Assembly: GCA_017984655.1 (NCBI GenBank)
Contig: JAGNZB010000002.1
Span: forward strand, 1-29,074
From: Candidatus Altimarinota bacterium
GTDB lineage: Bacteria > Patescibacteriota > Gracilibacteria > RBG-16-42-10
DNA: 29,074 nt
Direction: 5' to 3'
Shown: positions 1 to 8,077 of the stretch, one piece after another
How positions within the stretch are numbered: position 1 is the stretch's first letter
Layout: each line of letters begins with the position of its first letter
Translations under genes and position numbers: made by a program
The notes under the pieces: generated by a model
Told to the model about the DNA's origin: nothing
The model's input: the letters and a program-made list of their open reading frames with translations, nothing else
Databases searched by the model: none

Positions 1-1220
1 GTCCTGAAGAAGTCACTCGTGATATTCCAAATATTGGTGACGACAAGCTCAAGGAGCTCGATGAAGAAGGTGTTGTCCGTATCGGAGCACAGGTCAAAGA
101 AGGTGATATTTTGGTCGGAAAGTTGACACCAAAAGGTGAAACAGAACTGACAGCAGAAGAACGTCTCCTCCGAGCTATCTTCGGTGAGAAGGCGCGCGAA
201 GCCAAGGACAGCAGCTTGCGTATGCCAGGAGGCAGCCAAGGAAAAGTCGTCGGTATCAAAGTATTCTCACGCGACAAAGCAGATGAATTACCAACAGGTG
301 TCATCAAACAAGTGATCGTCAGTGTTGCCCAGATTAAGCGCCTCCAAGCCGGAGATAAGCTTGCTGGTCGTCACGGAAACAAAGGTGTGATCTCTCGTAT
401 CGTTCGTGTTGAAGACATGCCATACCTTGCTGATGGTACACCAGTTGATATTGTGCTCAATCCACTCGGTGTTGTCAGTCGTATGAACATCGGACAAATT
501 CTAGAAGCTGAACTCGGTAGAGCTGCTCAAATCCTCGGATTCAAAGTAGCGACTCCAGCGCTTGATGGTATCGATCGTGATGTGATTCGCAAGATCCAAA
601 GCGATGCCGGTATCTCAGAAAGTGGCAAGACTCAGTTGTATGATGGGAATAGTGGTCAACCATTTGATAATGAGACCCTCGTTGGTATCACCTATATCAT
701 GAAGCTCTCTCACTTAGTAGATGACAAGATTCATGCCCGCTCTATCGGACCGTACTCTCTTGTCACACAACAACCACTAGGAGGAAAAGCTCAGCATGGT
801 GGACAAAGATTTGGTGAGATGGAAGTGTGGGCACTAGAGGCCTACGGTGCTGCTTATACTCTCCAAGAGATGTTGACTATCAAGTCTGATGATGTCCTGG
901 GTCGTTCAAAGGCATACGAAGCAATCGTGAAGAGTGAACAGATCAAGAAACCACGCACACCAGAGTCATTCAATGTCCTAGTGCGTGAGCTCCAAAGTCT
1001 CGGTCTCTTCGTTGATCTTCATGGCAAAGGCACTACACAAGAGGATAATTTCAACTTCAATGAATTACTGACTGGCAATGTCGATGCTTTCTTAGCCGGA
1101 AGAAATCGCACTCCAGTAATTGATCCTACTCCCCCAGCACCAGAAGCTGCTCCTACTCCTGAGCAACCAATTGCTGAGCCAGTAGCTGCAGAAGCTGCAG
1201 AAAATGATAGTCAATCTTAA
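1..1220 (+). CDS. rpoB: RNA polymerase beta subunit, 3' part (5' end outside window)
   Basis: C-terminal part of the beta subunit of RNA polymerase. The reading frame is already open at base 3 (it reads [14 protein letters not shown]), so the gene starts before the window; a TTG at 111 is internal, not a start. The visible part holds the hallmark blocks [29 protein letters not shown] and [20 protein letters not shown], which belong to the region binding the template-hybrid and clamp connector. After the conserved end the protein carries a roughly 35-residue tail rich in Pro, Ala and Glu, likely disordered and not part of the enzyme core. The gene is followed 24 bases later by rpoC, the normal partner, so the two are surely co-transcribed. 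Identification is secure. Confidence 0.98.
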   Translation, partial: PEEVTRDIPNIGDDKLKELDEEGVVRIGAQVKEGDILVGKLTPKGETELTAEERLLRAIFGEKAREAKDSSLRMPGGSQGKVVGIKVFSRDKADELPTGVIKQVIVSVAQIKRLQAGDKLAGRHGNKGVISRIVRVEDMPYLADGTPVDIVLNPLGVVSRMNIGQILEAELGRAAQILGFKVATPALDGIDRDVIRKIQSDAGISESGKTQLYDGNSGQPFDNETLVGITYIMKLSHLVDDKIHARSIGPYSLVTQQPLGGKAQHGGQRFGEMEVWALEAYGAAYTLQEMLTIKSDDVLGRSKAYEAIVKSEQIKKPRTPESFNVLVRELQSLGLFVDLHGKGTTQEDNFNFNELLTGNVDAFLAGRNRTPVIDPTPPAPEAAPTPEQPIAEPVAAEAAENDSQS

Positions 1221-1244
1221 CTCTCACTTTTTTAAGCTCTATTT

Positions 1245-4200
1245 ATGGCTCAAACAATGAATCGAAATGACAAGAGTTATATCCCCCATGATTTTGAGGC
1301 GATCTCAGTTTCTGTAGCATCTCCAGAACAAATGTTGGGATGGTCCTATGGTGAAGTCACCAAGCCAGAGACAATCAACTACCGCACCCAGAAACCTGAG
1401 CGCGACGGTCTCTTCTGTGAAAAGATCTTTGGTCCTACCAAGAACTGGGAATGTTATTGTGGTAAGTACAAAAAGGTTCGCTACAAGAACATTATTTGTG
1501 ACAAATGTGGCGTAGAAGTCACACGATCATCCGTTCGTCGTGAGCGCATGGCGCATATCAAATTGGCTGTCCCTGTGACCCATATTTGGTTCCTTCGGTC
1601 TACACCATCACGTATCGGTCTCCTGCTCAATTTGTCGATCAAGACACTCGAGCAAGTAGTCTACTTTGCTAGTTATATTATCGAAGACGTCAATGAAGAG
1701 GCAAAATCTTCTGCATTGAAAGAACTCGATCATGATTACAAGAATCGCAACAAGCGCATTCAAGAAACCTACGAACAACAAAGCAATGAAATGCGTGTGA
1801 ACAAAGCTCCAGCAAAAGAGCTACAGCACGTACAAGACAGTAATGCTGAAGAACTTCGTCAGTTGACTGAGAATTATGAGCAAGCAAAAGAAGACCTCAC
1901 CAGTATTGAAAAATATAGTGTCGTCTCCGAGCTCAAATATCGTGATCTTTCAATGAAGTTTGGTCATGTGTTCCGCGCCGGTATCGGGGCGCAAGCTGTC
2001 CGTGATGTTATTCAGAACATCGACCTCGTTGCTCTCCTCCGTCACCTCTTGGAAGAGCTCAAAACAGCGCAAGGTCAGAAGCGAAAGAAAATCAGCAAAC
2101 GTCTGATGCTTGTCGGTAATATGATCAAAGCAGGCATCAAACCTGAGTGGATGGTACTGACTGTATTACCAGTGATCCCACCTGATCTTCGTCCAATGGT
2201 ACCATTGGATGGTGGCCGCTATGCCGCATCAGATCTCAATGATCTCTATCGTCGTATTATCAACCGCAACAACCGTCTCCGCCGTCTGCTTGAGATCGGT
2301 GCCCCAGAAGTAATCTGTCGCAATGAGAAACGTATGTTGCAAGAAGCAGTCGATGCTTTGATCAACAACTCAGCTCGTGCCGGTAGAGCAGTGACCAAGA
2401 CTGGTTCAGCTCGCCTCCAGCTCAAGAGTTTGTCAGATATGCTCAAGGGTAAACAAGGCCGCTTCCGTCAGAATCTGCTCGGAAAACGTGTTGATTACTC
2501 TGGTCGTTCTGTAATCGTAGTTGGTCCGAAGTTGAAGCTACACCAATGTGGATTGCCAAAGAAAATGGCATTGGAACTTTTCAAGCCTTTCATTATCGGT
2601 CGTCTGATCGACAAGGGTCATGCTCACAATATCAAGAATGCTGAGAAACTGATCGAATGGGAACGCTCTGAAGTCTGGGATGCTCTCGAAGAGATCACCA
2701 AAGATCATTATGTGTTGCTCAACCGTGCTCCTACATTACATCGCTTGGGTATTCAGGCTTTCCAACCAGTATTGATCGAAGGAAAAGCAATCCAAGTTCA
2801 TCCTCTCGTCTGTTCTGCGTTCAACGCCGATTTCGATGGAGATCAAATGGCTGTGCATTTGCCACTATCAGCACAAGCACAAGAAGAAGCTCACACAATT
2901 ATGTTGTCAGCTCGCAACTTGCTCAAGCCTTCTGATGGTCAACCAGTGATCACACCGTCACAGGATATGGTCCTCGGTTGTTATCACCTCACCAAAGAGA
3001 GCACCAAGGATAGTAAGATGGTTTTCGTCAATCTGCACGAAGCAATTACTGCCTATCGTCTCAACCACATCGGTCTTCAAGACAAGATGAAGGCACGTCA
3101 TAATGGTGCGATCATCGATACGACTGTCGGCAAATTGATTTTCAATAGCTTCCTTCCTAGTGAATTAGGCTTCCAAAACAAGACTATGAACAAGAAGGAG
3201 CTCTCCAACTTGGTCAGTGAATGTTATGAGAAGTGTGGACCAGATAGAACCGCTGTCCTCGCTGATGAAATCAAACGTATTGGTTTCAAATTTGCGACCA
3301 AGTCCGGTATCTCACTAGCAATGTCAGACTTCAAAGTTCCTCAGGTCAAATACCAGATTCTCGACGAAGCGACAGTCATGGTGACTGAGGTGGTTCGTAA
3401 ATATCGCAAAGGTCTCGTCACAGATGAGGAGCGATACAACAACATCCTCCGTATCTGGAACAACGCCAAAGCTGACATTTCAAAAGTAATTATCGACACT
3501 GTAGACAAACAAAGCACACTCTTTACTATCGTCGACTCTGGAGCCCGTGGTGCATGGCATCAGATCACCCAGATCGCTGGTATGAAGGGTCTCGTAGCCA
3601 ATCCAGCCGGAAAGACTATCGAGTTGCCAATCAAATCAAACTTCATCGAAGGTTTCGAAGTCCTCGAATACTTCATCGCCACACATGGTGGACGTAAAGG
3701 AAAATCAGATACAGCCCTTAAGACTGCCAATGCTGGTTACCTTACTCGCCGTCTCGTCGATGCCGTACAAGATGTCGTCATTCGTGAAGTCGACTGTGGC
3801 ACAACTGAATACAATCCAATCGATCTTGCAGAATGTAAGCGTATTGGTGAGAAGTTTACCAACCGTATTTTCGGTCGCACATTAGCCCAACCAGTTATTC
3901 ATCCCAAGACTGGTGAGGTGCTCAAAGACGCTGATCAGGAAATCGACCTCAATTTGATCAAAGAGCTCGAGAAGCTCGATATTGACGAGATTCATGTTCG
4001 TTCAGTGATCACTTGTAAGACTATCGATGGTGTTTGCCGCCATTGTTATGGACGTGACCTTGCTTACAACAAGACTGTTGAGCTCGGTGCTGCTGTCGGT
4101 ATTATCGCCGCTCAAAGTATCGGAGAACCTGGTACACAGCTGACTATGCGTACATTCCACTCCGGAGGTGTCGCCGATGTCAAAGATATTACTCAAGGTC

Positions 4201-5117
4201 TCCCTCGTGTCGAAGAATTATTCGAAGCACGTTCACCAAAGACACAAGCTGTCCTCGTTGAGATTGACGGTTCAGTCGGTATTGAACGCAAGAGCAACCA
4301 AATCATTGTCTCAGTCACTGCTGACAAACTCGGCACTGATGAATATGACAGCGATGGTTATACAGCTCTAGTCAAGGATGGCATGATTGTCGGTCCTCGT
4401 GAAATCATTGCCAAACACCCCAAGAACCAAGAAGTAATCCGCGCAGTCAATCGTGGAAAGGCACGGGTCACACCAAGTAAGATCTTTATCGATCATACAG
4501 AGTTGGTACATCGTGAATACACTATTCCTGCCAAGGAAACATTGCGTGTCCAAGATGGTGGTAAGGTAAAAGCTGGTACAACATTGACTGAAGGTCACTT
4601 AAATCTCGTTGACTTGATCAACTTGACTGACATCTTGACCGCTCAGAAGTACATCATCAATGAAGTACAAAGCATTTACTCAAGCCAAGGTCAGACTATC
4701 AATGATAAGCATATCGAGATCATCGTGCGCCAAATGTTCTCTAAGGCTCGTATCGTTGATAGTGGTGACTCAGCATACTTACCAGGTCAGATCATCAACT
4801 GTCTCAAGATCGAAGAGGTCAACAACAAGTTGCTTACTGAAGGAAAGAAAGTCGCTCGATTCGAACGTCTCCTTCTCGGTCTCACTCGAACTTCTCTCAC
4901 CACAGAAAGCTGGCTCTCTGCTGCCTCATTCCAAGAGACTATCCGTGTCTTGGTAGAAGCATCAGTAACCAAGAAAGTGGACAATCTCAAGGGCTTGAAA
5001 GAGAATGTCATCATTGGTCGCTTGATCAAAGCCGGCAAGATCTTCCAAAATGACATCAGCGGAATTCCTACAGAACAACAAGTGTTGAGTGAAGAAGAAA
5101 TCGCAGCAATGGTTTAA
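1245..5117 (+). CDS. rpoC: RNA polymerase beta' subunit
   Basis: Largest subunit of RNA polymerase, holding the catalytic Mg site. Its 1290 residues are a normal bacterial length, between the Bacillus and E. coli forms. The N-terminal zinc ribbon is intact (C70, C72, C85, C88). The catalytic loop NADFDGD is at residues 527-533 with its three Asp. The second zinc site is complete (C851, C924, C931, C934). The bridge-helix/trigger-loop block reads [18 protein letters not shown]. The ATG follows a T-rich stretch (tctattt) with no Shine-Dalgarno motif. It directly follows rpoB, and rpsL comes 55 bases after its stop. No frameshift or odd insertion was seen. Known family; assignment certain. Confidence 0.99.
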   Translation: MAQTMNRNDKSYIPHDFEAISVSVASPEQMLGWSYGEVTKPETINYRTQKPERDGLFCEKIFGPTKNWECYCGKYKKVRYKNIICDKCGVEVTRSSVRRERMAHIKLAVPVTHIWFLRSTPSRIGLLLNLSIKTLEQVVYFASYIIEDVNEEAKSSALKELDHDYKNRNKRIQETYEQQSNEMRVNKAPAKELQHVQDSNAEELRQLTENYEQAKEDLTSIEKYSVVSELKYRDLSMKFGHVFRAGIGAQAVRDVIQNIDLVALLRHLLEELKTAQGQKRKKISKRLMLVGNMIKAGIKPEWMVLTVLPVIPPDLRPMVPLDGGRYAASDLNDLYRRIINRNNRLRRLLEIGAPEVICRNEKRMLQEAVDALINNSARAGRAVTKTGSARLQLKSLSDMLKGKQGRFRQNLLGKRVDYSGRSVIVVGPKLKLHQCGLPKKMALELFKPFIIGRLIDKGHAHNIKNAEKLIEWERSEVWDALEEITKDHYVLLNRAPTLHRLGIQAFQPVLIEGKAIQVHPLVCSAFNADFDGDQMAVHLPLSAQAQEEAHTIMLSARNLLKPSDGQPVITPSQDMVLGCYHLTKESTKDSKMVFVNLHEAITAYRLNHIGLQDKMKARHNGAIIDTTVGKLIFNSFLPSELGFQNKTMNKKELSNLVSECYEKCGPDRTAVLADEIKRIGFKFATKSGISLAMSDFKVPQVKYQILDEATVMVTEVVRKYRKGLVTDEERYNNILRIWNNAKADISKVIIDTVDKQSTLFTIVDSGARGAWHQITQIAGMKGLVANPAGKTIELPIKSNFIEGFEVLEYFIATHGGRKGKSDTALKTANAGYLTRRLVDAVQDVVIREVDCGTTEYNPIDLAECKRIGEKFTNRIFGRTLAQPVIHPKTGEVLKDADQEIDLNLIKELEKLDIDEIHVRSVITCKTIDGVCRHCYGRDLAYNKTVELGAAVGIIAAQSIGEPGTQLTMRTFHSGGVADVKDITQGLPRVEELFEARSPKTQAVLVEIDGSVGIERKSNQIIVSVTADKLGTDEYDSDGYTALVKDGMIVGPREIIAKHPKNQEVIRAVNRGKARVTPSKIFIDHTELVHREYTIPAKETLRVQDGGKVKAGTTLTEGHLNLVDLINLTDILTAQKYIINEVQSIYSSQGQTINDKHIEIIVRQMFSKARIVDSGDSAYLPGQIINCLKIEEVNNKLLTEGKKVARFERLLLGLTRTSLTTESWLSAASFQETIRVLVEASVTKKVDNLKGLKENVIIGRLIKAGKIFQNDISGIPTEQQVLSEEEIAAMV

Positions 5118-5124
5118 TCTTTAC

Positions 5125-5153
5125 TTGACGGAACTACTACCTTTCGTTAATTT
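5125..5153 (+). promoter_or_regulatory. Possible promoter for rpsL-rpsG
   Basis: In the gap after rpoC there is a -35-like TTGACG (5125-5130, five of six consensus bases), then 17 bases, then TAATTT (5148-5153, three of six). The -35 and spacing are good and the -10 is poor, so this may be a weak promoter or chance. It would separate the str genes from rpoBC. Confidence 0.35.
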
Positions 5154-5172
5154 ACCTCAGCTTAGAAATATT

Positions 5173-5592
5173 ATGCCAACAATAAATCAACTCATCCGCA
5201 ATCCACGCAAGAAAGTGTGGGCGAAGTCCAAGTCTCCAGCATTACAGTTCGCTCGTAATGTGTTGACGAAGAAAGACATCCCACTCAAGCGCGGAGCTCC
5301 ACAGAAACGTGGAGTATGCACCAAGGTAACCACTCTGACACCAAAGAAGCCAAACTCAGCTATCCGTAAGATCGCTCGTGTGAAGCTCAGTAATGGTCTC
5401 GAAGTTACCGCTTACATCCCAGGAGAAGGACATAATCTTCAGGAGCACTCAGTAGTCATGATTCGTGGCGGACGCGTCAAAGACTTACCTGGTGTACGTT
5501 ATCACATTGTTCGTGGTTCTCTCGATACAGCCGGCGTCGAAGCTCGTCGCCAAGGCCGCAGTAAATATGGTAACAAACGTCCTAAGAAATAG
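5173..5592 (+). CDS. rpsL: 30S ribosomal protein S12
   Basis: S12 of the small subunit decoding centre. The protein is 139 residues. The ATG at 5173 gives the normal start [10 protein letters not shown]; longer in-frame starts upstream overlap rpoC and would add residues foreign to the family. The decoding loop TPKKPNSA lies at residues 56-63 (Lys of the streptomycin-resistance position is wild type), and the second loop [20 protein letters not shown] is at 86-105. The N-terminal half carries the longer insertion seen in Gram-positive S12. Stop TAG, then rpsG after 5 bases, so the two are coupled. No Shine-Dalgarno before the ATG. Confidence 0.98.
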   Translation: MPTINQLIRNPRKKVWAKSKSPALQFARNVLTKKDIPLKRGAPQKRGVCTKVTTLTPKKPNSAIRKIARVKLSNGLEVTAYIPGEGHNLQEHSVVMIRGGRVKDLPGVRYHIVRGSLDTAGVEARRQGRSKYGNKRPKK

Positions 5593-5597
5593 AGTCT

Positions 5598-6032
5598 ATG
5601 AAACGAAAACAACCCCTTACATTAGTTGAAAAACTAACCAACATGGTAATGACACGCGGTAAGAAATCTATCGCCGTCACTATCGTCAGTGATGCTTTTG
5701 AGAAGATCCGTGAGAGCAAAAAGAATGCCGATGATATTTTCAATCTCGCTTTCGAAAATGTTGCTCCACTAGTCGAGGTCAAAGCGAAGCGTATTGGTGG
5801 CTCAAACTACCAAATCCCAGTCGAGGTCAAACCAAATCGTCGTCAGACATTGGCACTTCGGTGGATTATCGGTGCAGCTCGTGATCGCAGCGGCCAGAAA
5901 ATGGCTGACAAGCTCGCAGCTGAATTGATGGACGCTAGTAATAACCAAGGTGGCGCGATCAGAAAGCGCGATGACACCCATCGTATGGCTGAAGCCAACA
6001 AAGCCTTTGCCCACTTCGCAAAGTACATGTAA
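5598..6032 (+). CDS. rpsG: 30S ribosomal protein S7 (short N-terminus)
   Basis: S7 of the small subunit head, a primary 16S rRNA 3'-domain binder that touches the E site. It has 144 residues, about a dozen fewer than the usual 156. The loss is all at the N-terminus: only nine residues precede the first helix (VEKLTNMVMTRGKKSIA). An in-frame TAA at 5583-5585 shows there is no earlier start, so the shortening is genuine. Middle and end are normal (GSNYQIPVEV, LRWIIGAAR, HRMAEANKAFAHF). It lies five bases behind rpsL and is followed within 20 bases by a strong terminator. Confidence 0.97.
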   Translation: MKRKQPLTLVEKLTNMVMTRGKKSIAVTIVSDAFEKIRESKKNADDIFNLAFENVAPLVEVKAKRIGGSNYQIPVEVKPNRRQTLALRWIIGAARDRSGQKMADKLAAELMDASNNQGGAIRKRDDTHRMAEANKAFAHFAKYM

Positions 6033-6048
6033 TTGTTCTTGCATCCTC

Positions 6049-6093
6049 AAAAAATACCTGGCATGGTACTCATGCTAGGTATTTTTTATTTTG
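6049..6093 (+). terminator. Intrinsic terminator after rpsG
   Basis: A 17-base-pair inverted repeat with one G-U wobble (AAAAAATACCTGGCATG paired with CATGCTAGGTATTTTTT) and a 5-base loop, ending in a run of T. This is a textbook Rho-independent terminator and, with an A-run at the other end, could also act on the opposite strand. It closes the rpsL-rpsG unit. Confidence 0.93.
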
Positions 6094-6129
6094 GCCTCCA
6101 AAATAAATCCCCCACTACCCTCTCTCATT

Positions 6130-6801
6130 ATGCTATCACAAGAAGAATTAAGCGCCATTCTCAAAGGTCGCGTCAGTGTCTTCATCGATGCCAGCAATGT
6201 CTTCTTCATCAACAAGAAGCTCCGGGTGAGAATTGACTATGCCAAAGTACTGCAGTTCTTCCGCACCTTTGATCCGGAAGCAAAGTGCTACTTGTATACA
6301 GCTTTCCAAGAGGGCTTAGAGAAACAAACAGAATATCTTGATGACTTGGTGAAGTCAGGTTTGGTGGTAAGAAGAAAGCCGCTCAAGTTCATTACGACAG
6401 GCCCCACAGCAGAAGACAAAGAAGCAGTAGGTTTCTATAAGGGCAACATGGATGTAGAGTTGGTCATTGATGCCATTCGCCTCATGTCACAGTACGACAC
6501 CTTCGTCTTGTTCTCTGGGGACAGTGATTTTTTTGCCTTACTCAAATATCTAGAAGAACATGATAAAAAGGTGGTTGTGCTTTCACGTTATGGATTTGTA
6601 GCCGAAGAACTCAAAACAATTGGTAATTTTATTGATATCAGCCAGTTCTTACGAAGACCTTCAACAAAACGAGCGCCCAAACAGCCCAAGACTCCCCTAC
6701 CAGTAGCTCCAGCTCCTATTCCTGTTCCTCCAACTCAACAGGCTAATACAGTACCAAAGAAAAGAAGACGATTTTATCATCCTCAGAAGAAGCAGAAATA
6801 A
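6130..6801 (+). CDS. NYN-domain (LabA/DUF88-like) putative RNase
   Basis: A PIN-like NYN fold, a family of Mg-dependent RNA nucleases. The start is ATG 6130 (223 residues); an in-frame TTG at 6091 would begin inside the terminator. Visible active-site elements are VFIDASNVFF (D20, N23), GNMDVELVIDAI (D108, D114) and LFSGDSDFFALL (D131, D133), so the acidic pocket looks complete. Residues 176-223 form a Pro-rich then strongly basic tail (KKRRRF, KKQK), probably disordered and suited to RNA binding. It sits between rpsG and fusA, where most bacteria have nothing, and has no clear promoter of its own, so it may depend on terminator read-through. The fold is well supported; the RNA substrate is unknown. 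Confidence 0.85.
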   Translation: MLSQEELSAILKGRVSVFIDASNVFFINKKLRVRIDYAKVLQFFRTFDPEAKCYLYTAFQEGLEKQTEYLDDLVKSGLVVRRKPLKFITTGPTAEDKEAVGFYKGNMDVELVIDAIRLMSQYDTFVLFSGDSDFFALLKYLEEHDKKVVVLSRYGFVAEELKTIGNFIDISQFLRRPSTKRAPKQPKTPLPVAPAPIPVPPTQQANTVPKKRRRFYHPQKKQK

Positions 6802-6834
6802 TTCCTGCTAAGCGAGCGGTGCGAATGTACTATT

Positions 6835-6951
6835 TTATACCTTAATTTTAAGCGCGGACCGTAGACGGATATTATCCCTAACATGGTATTCTGAAGAACC
6901 GTCTAGGTAAAGTCGATTATCAGCTAAGAACCCCATGCCAACCCAGGTATG
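6835..6951 (-). pseudogene. In-frame continuation of the 6952-7839 gene beyond its stop
   Basis: Reading on past the TAA at 6954-6952 in the same frame gives 38 further sense codons and then TAA at 6837-6835. The peptide contains HTWVGMGFLADNRLYLDG and ends RDNIRLRSALKIKV, a mix of hydrophobic, aromatic and basic residues that looks like a folded C-terminus rather than random translation. The simplest reading is a nonsense change of a Gln, Lys or Glu codon. Stop read-through, or separate translation from the internal ATG (33 codons), are alternatives. Confidence 0.55.
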
Positions 6952-7839
6952 TTACTTTTTGATAACAGCTCTAGGATTCAAGACTGTGGCGCTCTTTGAA
7001 TCAATTGGCTTTTTTTCGCTTAGCCCCTTCATAAATAATGACAGATATAATCTCGTACCACTAAGAACATTTAAACCCTGAGATTTATACTTTCCAATTA
7101 GCGCACGTATTTGTGTTGGTCCATCAAGCCATGTCCTACCGCCCTTAGTTTGCAAATCAACATCCATCCCAATATTTTGCTGGCCCTCAACAATCCAGAC
7201 CTCCCAGGAAAGGAACAAATCTAACTTATCAGCTTTATAGTGTCTTGATTCGAGTCTTAGCCCATTCCAACTGGAATCAATGCCATATTCAGCACTATGA
7301 GTATCAATTGATTGAATTAGAACGTCGTCGTCACAGTTAGGAACAAGCACTATTTTGGGCTGAACCATTCTTCTCACAGGAGCTAAGAGCTTTGGCGTAA
7401 TTGCATCAATTACTGCTTCTATCCTGGGAGCACCATCAAGACTAATTCCAAATGTCTCTAATGTCACAAGTGCTTGACGATACTGAGCTGCATGCTTCGC
7501 AAGCTCCATTTTGTACGCCTGCTCTCGTACCAATAAAATCTGCCTTATTGAGGATATTAAGGCATCGGTACTGTATTGTAATAATAACTGATCTAATACT
7601 TTCTTGTACCTCCAAATAACATAGAGCACTCGATCAGGAAGATTGCTTAAACCTGATTCAACCTCACCTCCACCATCAGGTATAAGTTCAGCTATGTTGG
7701 TTATTCTAGCAAGTAACGCTCTCTTTGTTGCTTGTTCTCGTAAATAATCAATTAACACATCATCTCCATGCTCAGAGATCAACTTATTCACAATTGCTTC
7801 GGTACCAATGTCTAACCCTGAGCTTCTATAGTCACTCAC
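6952..7839 (-). CDS. Unknown protein, probably interrupted by an in-frame stop
   Basis: I do not recognise a named family. The 295-residue frame starts with GTG at 7839 and ends with TAA at 6954-6952. It has a helical N-terminal half with a Leu-rich stretch around residues 80-115 and a mixed C-terminal half with aromatic motifs (WNGLRLESRHYKADKLDLFL, LSWEVWIVEG, GGRTWLDGPTQIRALIGKYK). No signal peptide or membrane segment is evident. Codon use differs from the neighbouring ribosomal genes (more TTA, CTA, AGG), pointing to low expression or transfer. After the TAA the same frame stays open for 38 codons to 6835 and reads like protein, so the intact ancestor probably ran further. Upstream it overlaps a seven-codon mini-ORF. 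It converges on the NYN gene and diverges from fusA. Confidence 0.7.
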   Translation of the reverse strand: MSDYRSSGLDIGTEAIVNKLISEHGDDVLIDYLREQATKRALLARITNIAELIPDGGGEVESGLSNLPDRVLYVIWRYKKVLDQLLLQYSTDALISSIRQILLVREQAYKMELAKHAAQYRQALVTLETFGISLDGAPRIEAVIDAITPKLLAPVRRMVQPKIVLVPNCDDDVLIQSIDTHSAEYGIDSSWNGLRLESRHYKADKLDLFLSWEVWIVEGQQNIGMDVDLQTKGGRTWLDGPTQIRALIGKYKSQGLNVLSGTRLYLSLFMKGLSEKKPIDSKSATVLNPRAVIKK

Positions 7840-7859
7840 TCGTTTAAGCTAATGCTCAT
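7836..7859 (-). other. Seven-codon mini-ORF overlapping the start of the unknown gene
   Basis: On the minus strand an ATG at 7859 opens MSISLNE and stops with TGA at 7838-7836. That TGA overlaps the GTG start at 7839 as GTGA, the usual arrangement for translational coupling. It may be a leader peptide, or the true start of the gene broken by a one-base frameshift. Confidence 0.4.
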
Positions 7860-7873
7860 CTGTCATACAGATG
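7857..7873 (-). repeat. Perfect 17-base palindrome upstream of the unknown minus-strand gene
   Basis: CATCTGT and ACAGATG form a 7-base-pair perfect inverted repeat around a 3-base centre. On the minus strand its 3' arm contains the mini-ORF ATG, so in RNA it could hide that start. As DNA it could be an operator. It lies 18 bases before the GTG. Confidence 0.5.
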
Positions 7874-7986
7874 AAGAAAATAATTTCCCATACTATTACT
7901 AAATAATCAATCAACGAATCTAAACAGCTACAAATAAAGAGGATTAGCTTACTAGCAGGACTGTCATCACTTATCAAACTTTTCGA
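7874..7986. other. Divergent intergenic stretch with no gene seen
   Basis: AT-rich spacer between the divergently read unknown gene and fusA. I saw no tRNA, no open frame of protein-like character, and no convincing minus-strand promoter. A TTGATA near 7966 on the minus strand lacks a good -10 at proper spacing. Confidence 0.5.
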
Positions 7987-8015
7987 TTGCGTAAGTCTAC
8001 AATTTCTTTTAGAAT
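7987..8015 (+). promoter_or_regulatory. Promoter for fusA (and tuf)
   Basis: The -35 is TTGCGT (7987-7992), the spacer exactly 17 bases, and the -10 TAGAAT (8010-8015, five of six consensus bases). The predicted RNA start is near 8022, leaving a leader of about 55 bases. Because a terminator and an opposing gene precede it, fusA needs its own promoter, which supports this call. Confidence 0.7.
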
Positions 8016-8022
8016 GCCACCG

Positions 8023-8045
8023 CTTCTAGCCAGGTGGCCAAGAAG
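8023..8045 (+). promoter_or_regulatory. Hairpin at the 5' end of the fusA leader
   Basis: CTTCT at 8023-8027 pairs with AGAAG at 8041-8045, and inside it GCC pairs with GGC around an AGGT loop. An alternative fold pairs GCCACC (8016-8021) with GGTGGC (8033-8038), but that arm lies mostly upstream of the predicted RNA start. It could protect the mRNA 5' end or act as a regulatory leader; no T-run follows, so it is not a terminator. Confidence 0.4.
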
Positions 8046-8077
8046 ACTTATTACTTTAGTTATTCTAATTATTTTTT

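Noticed and set aside
5089..5172. Longer S12 start inside rpoC
   Set aside because: ATG 5173 gives the exact family N-terminus; the upstream residues overlap rpoC.
6091..6129. TTG start giving a longer NYN protein
   Set aside because: The start lies in the terminator tail and the added residues are not part of the domain; ATG 6130 is better.
6862..6905. Inverted repeat TAGACGG/CCGTCTA and the palindrome GGATATTATCC downstream of the NYN gene
   Set aside because: They lie in the coding-like continuation of the minus-strand gene, the loop is 30 bases, and there is no T-run; no attachment-site or RNA gene pattern was found.
7840..8077. tRNA or small RNA in the divergent gap
   Set aside because: No cloverleaf, no T-loop GGTTCGA-type motif and no CCA end on either strand.
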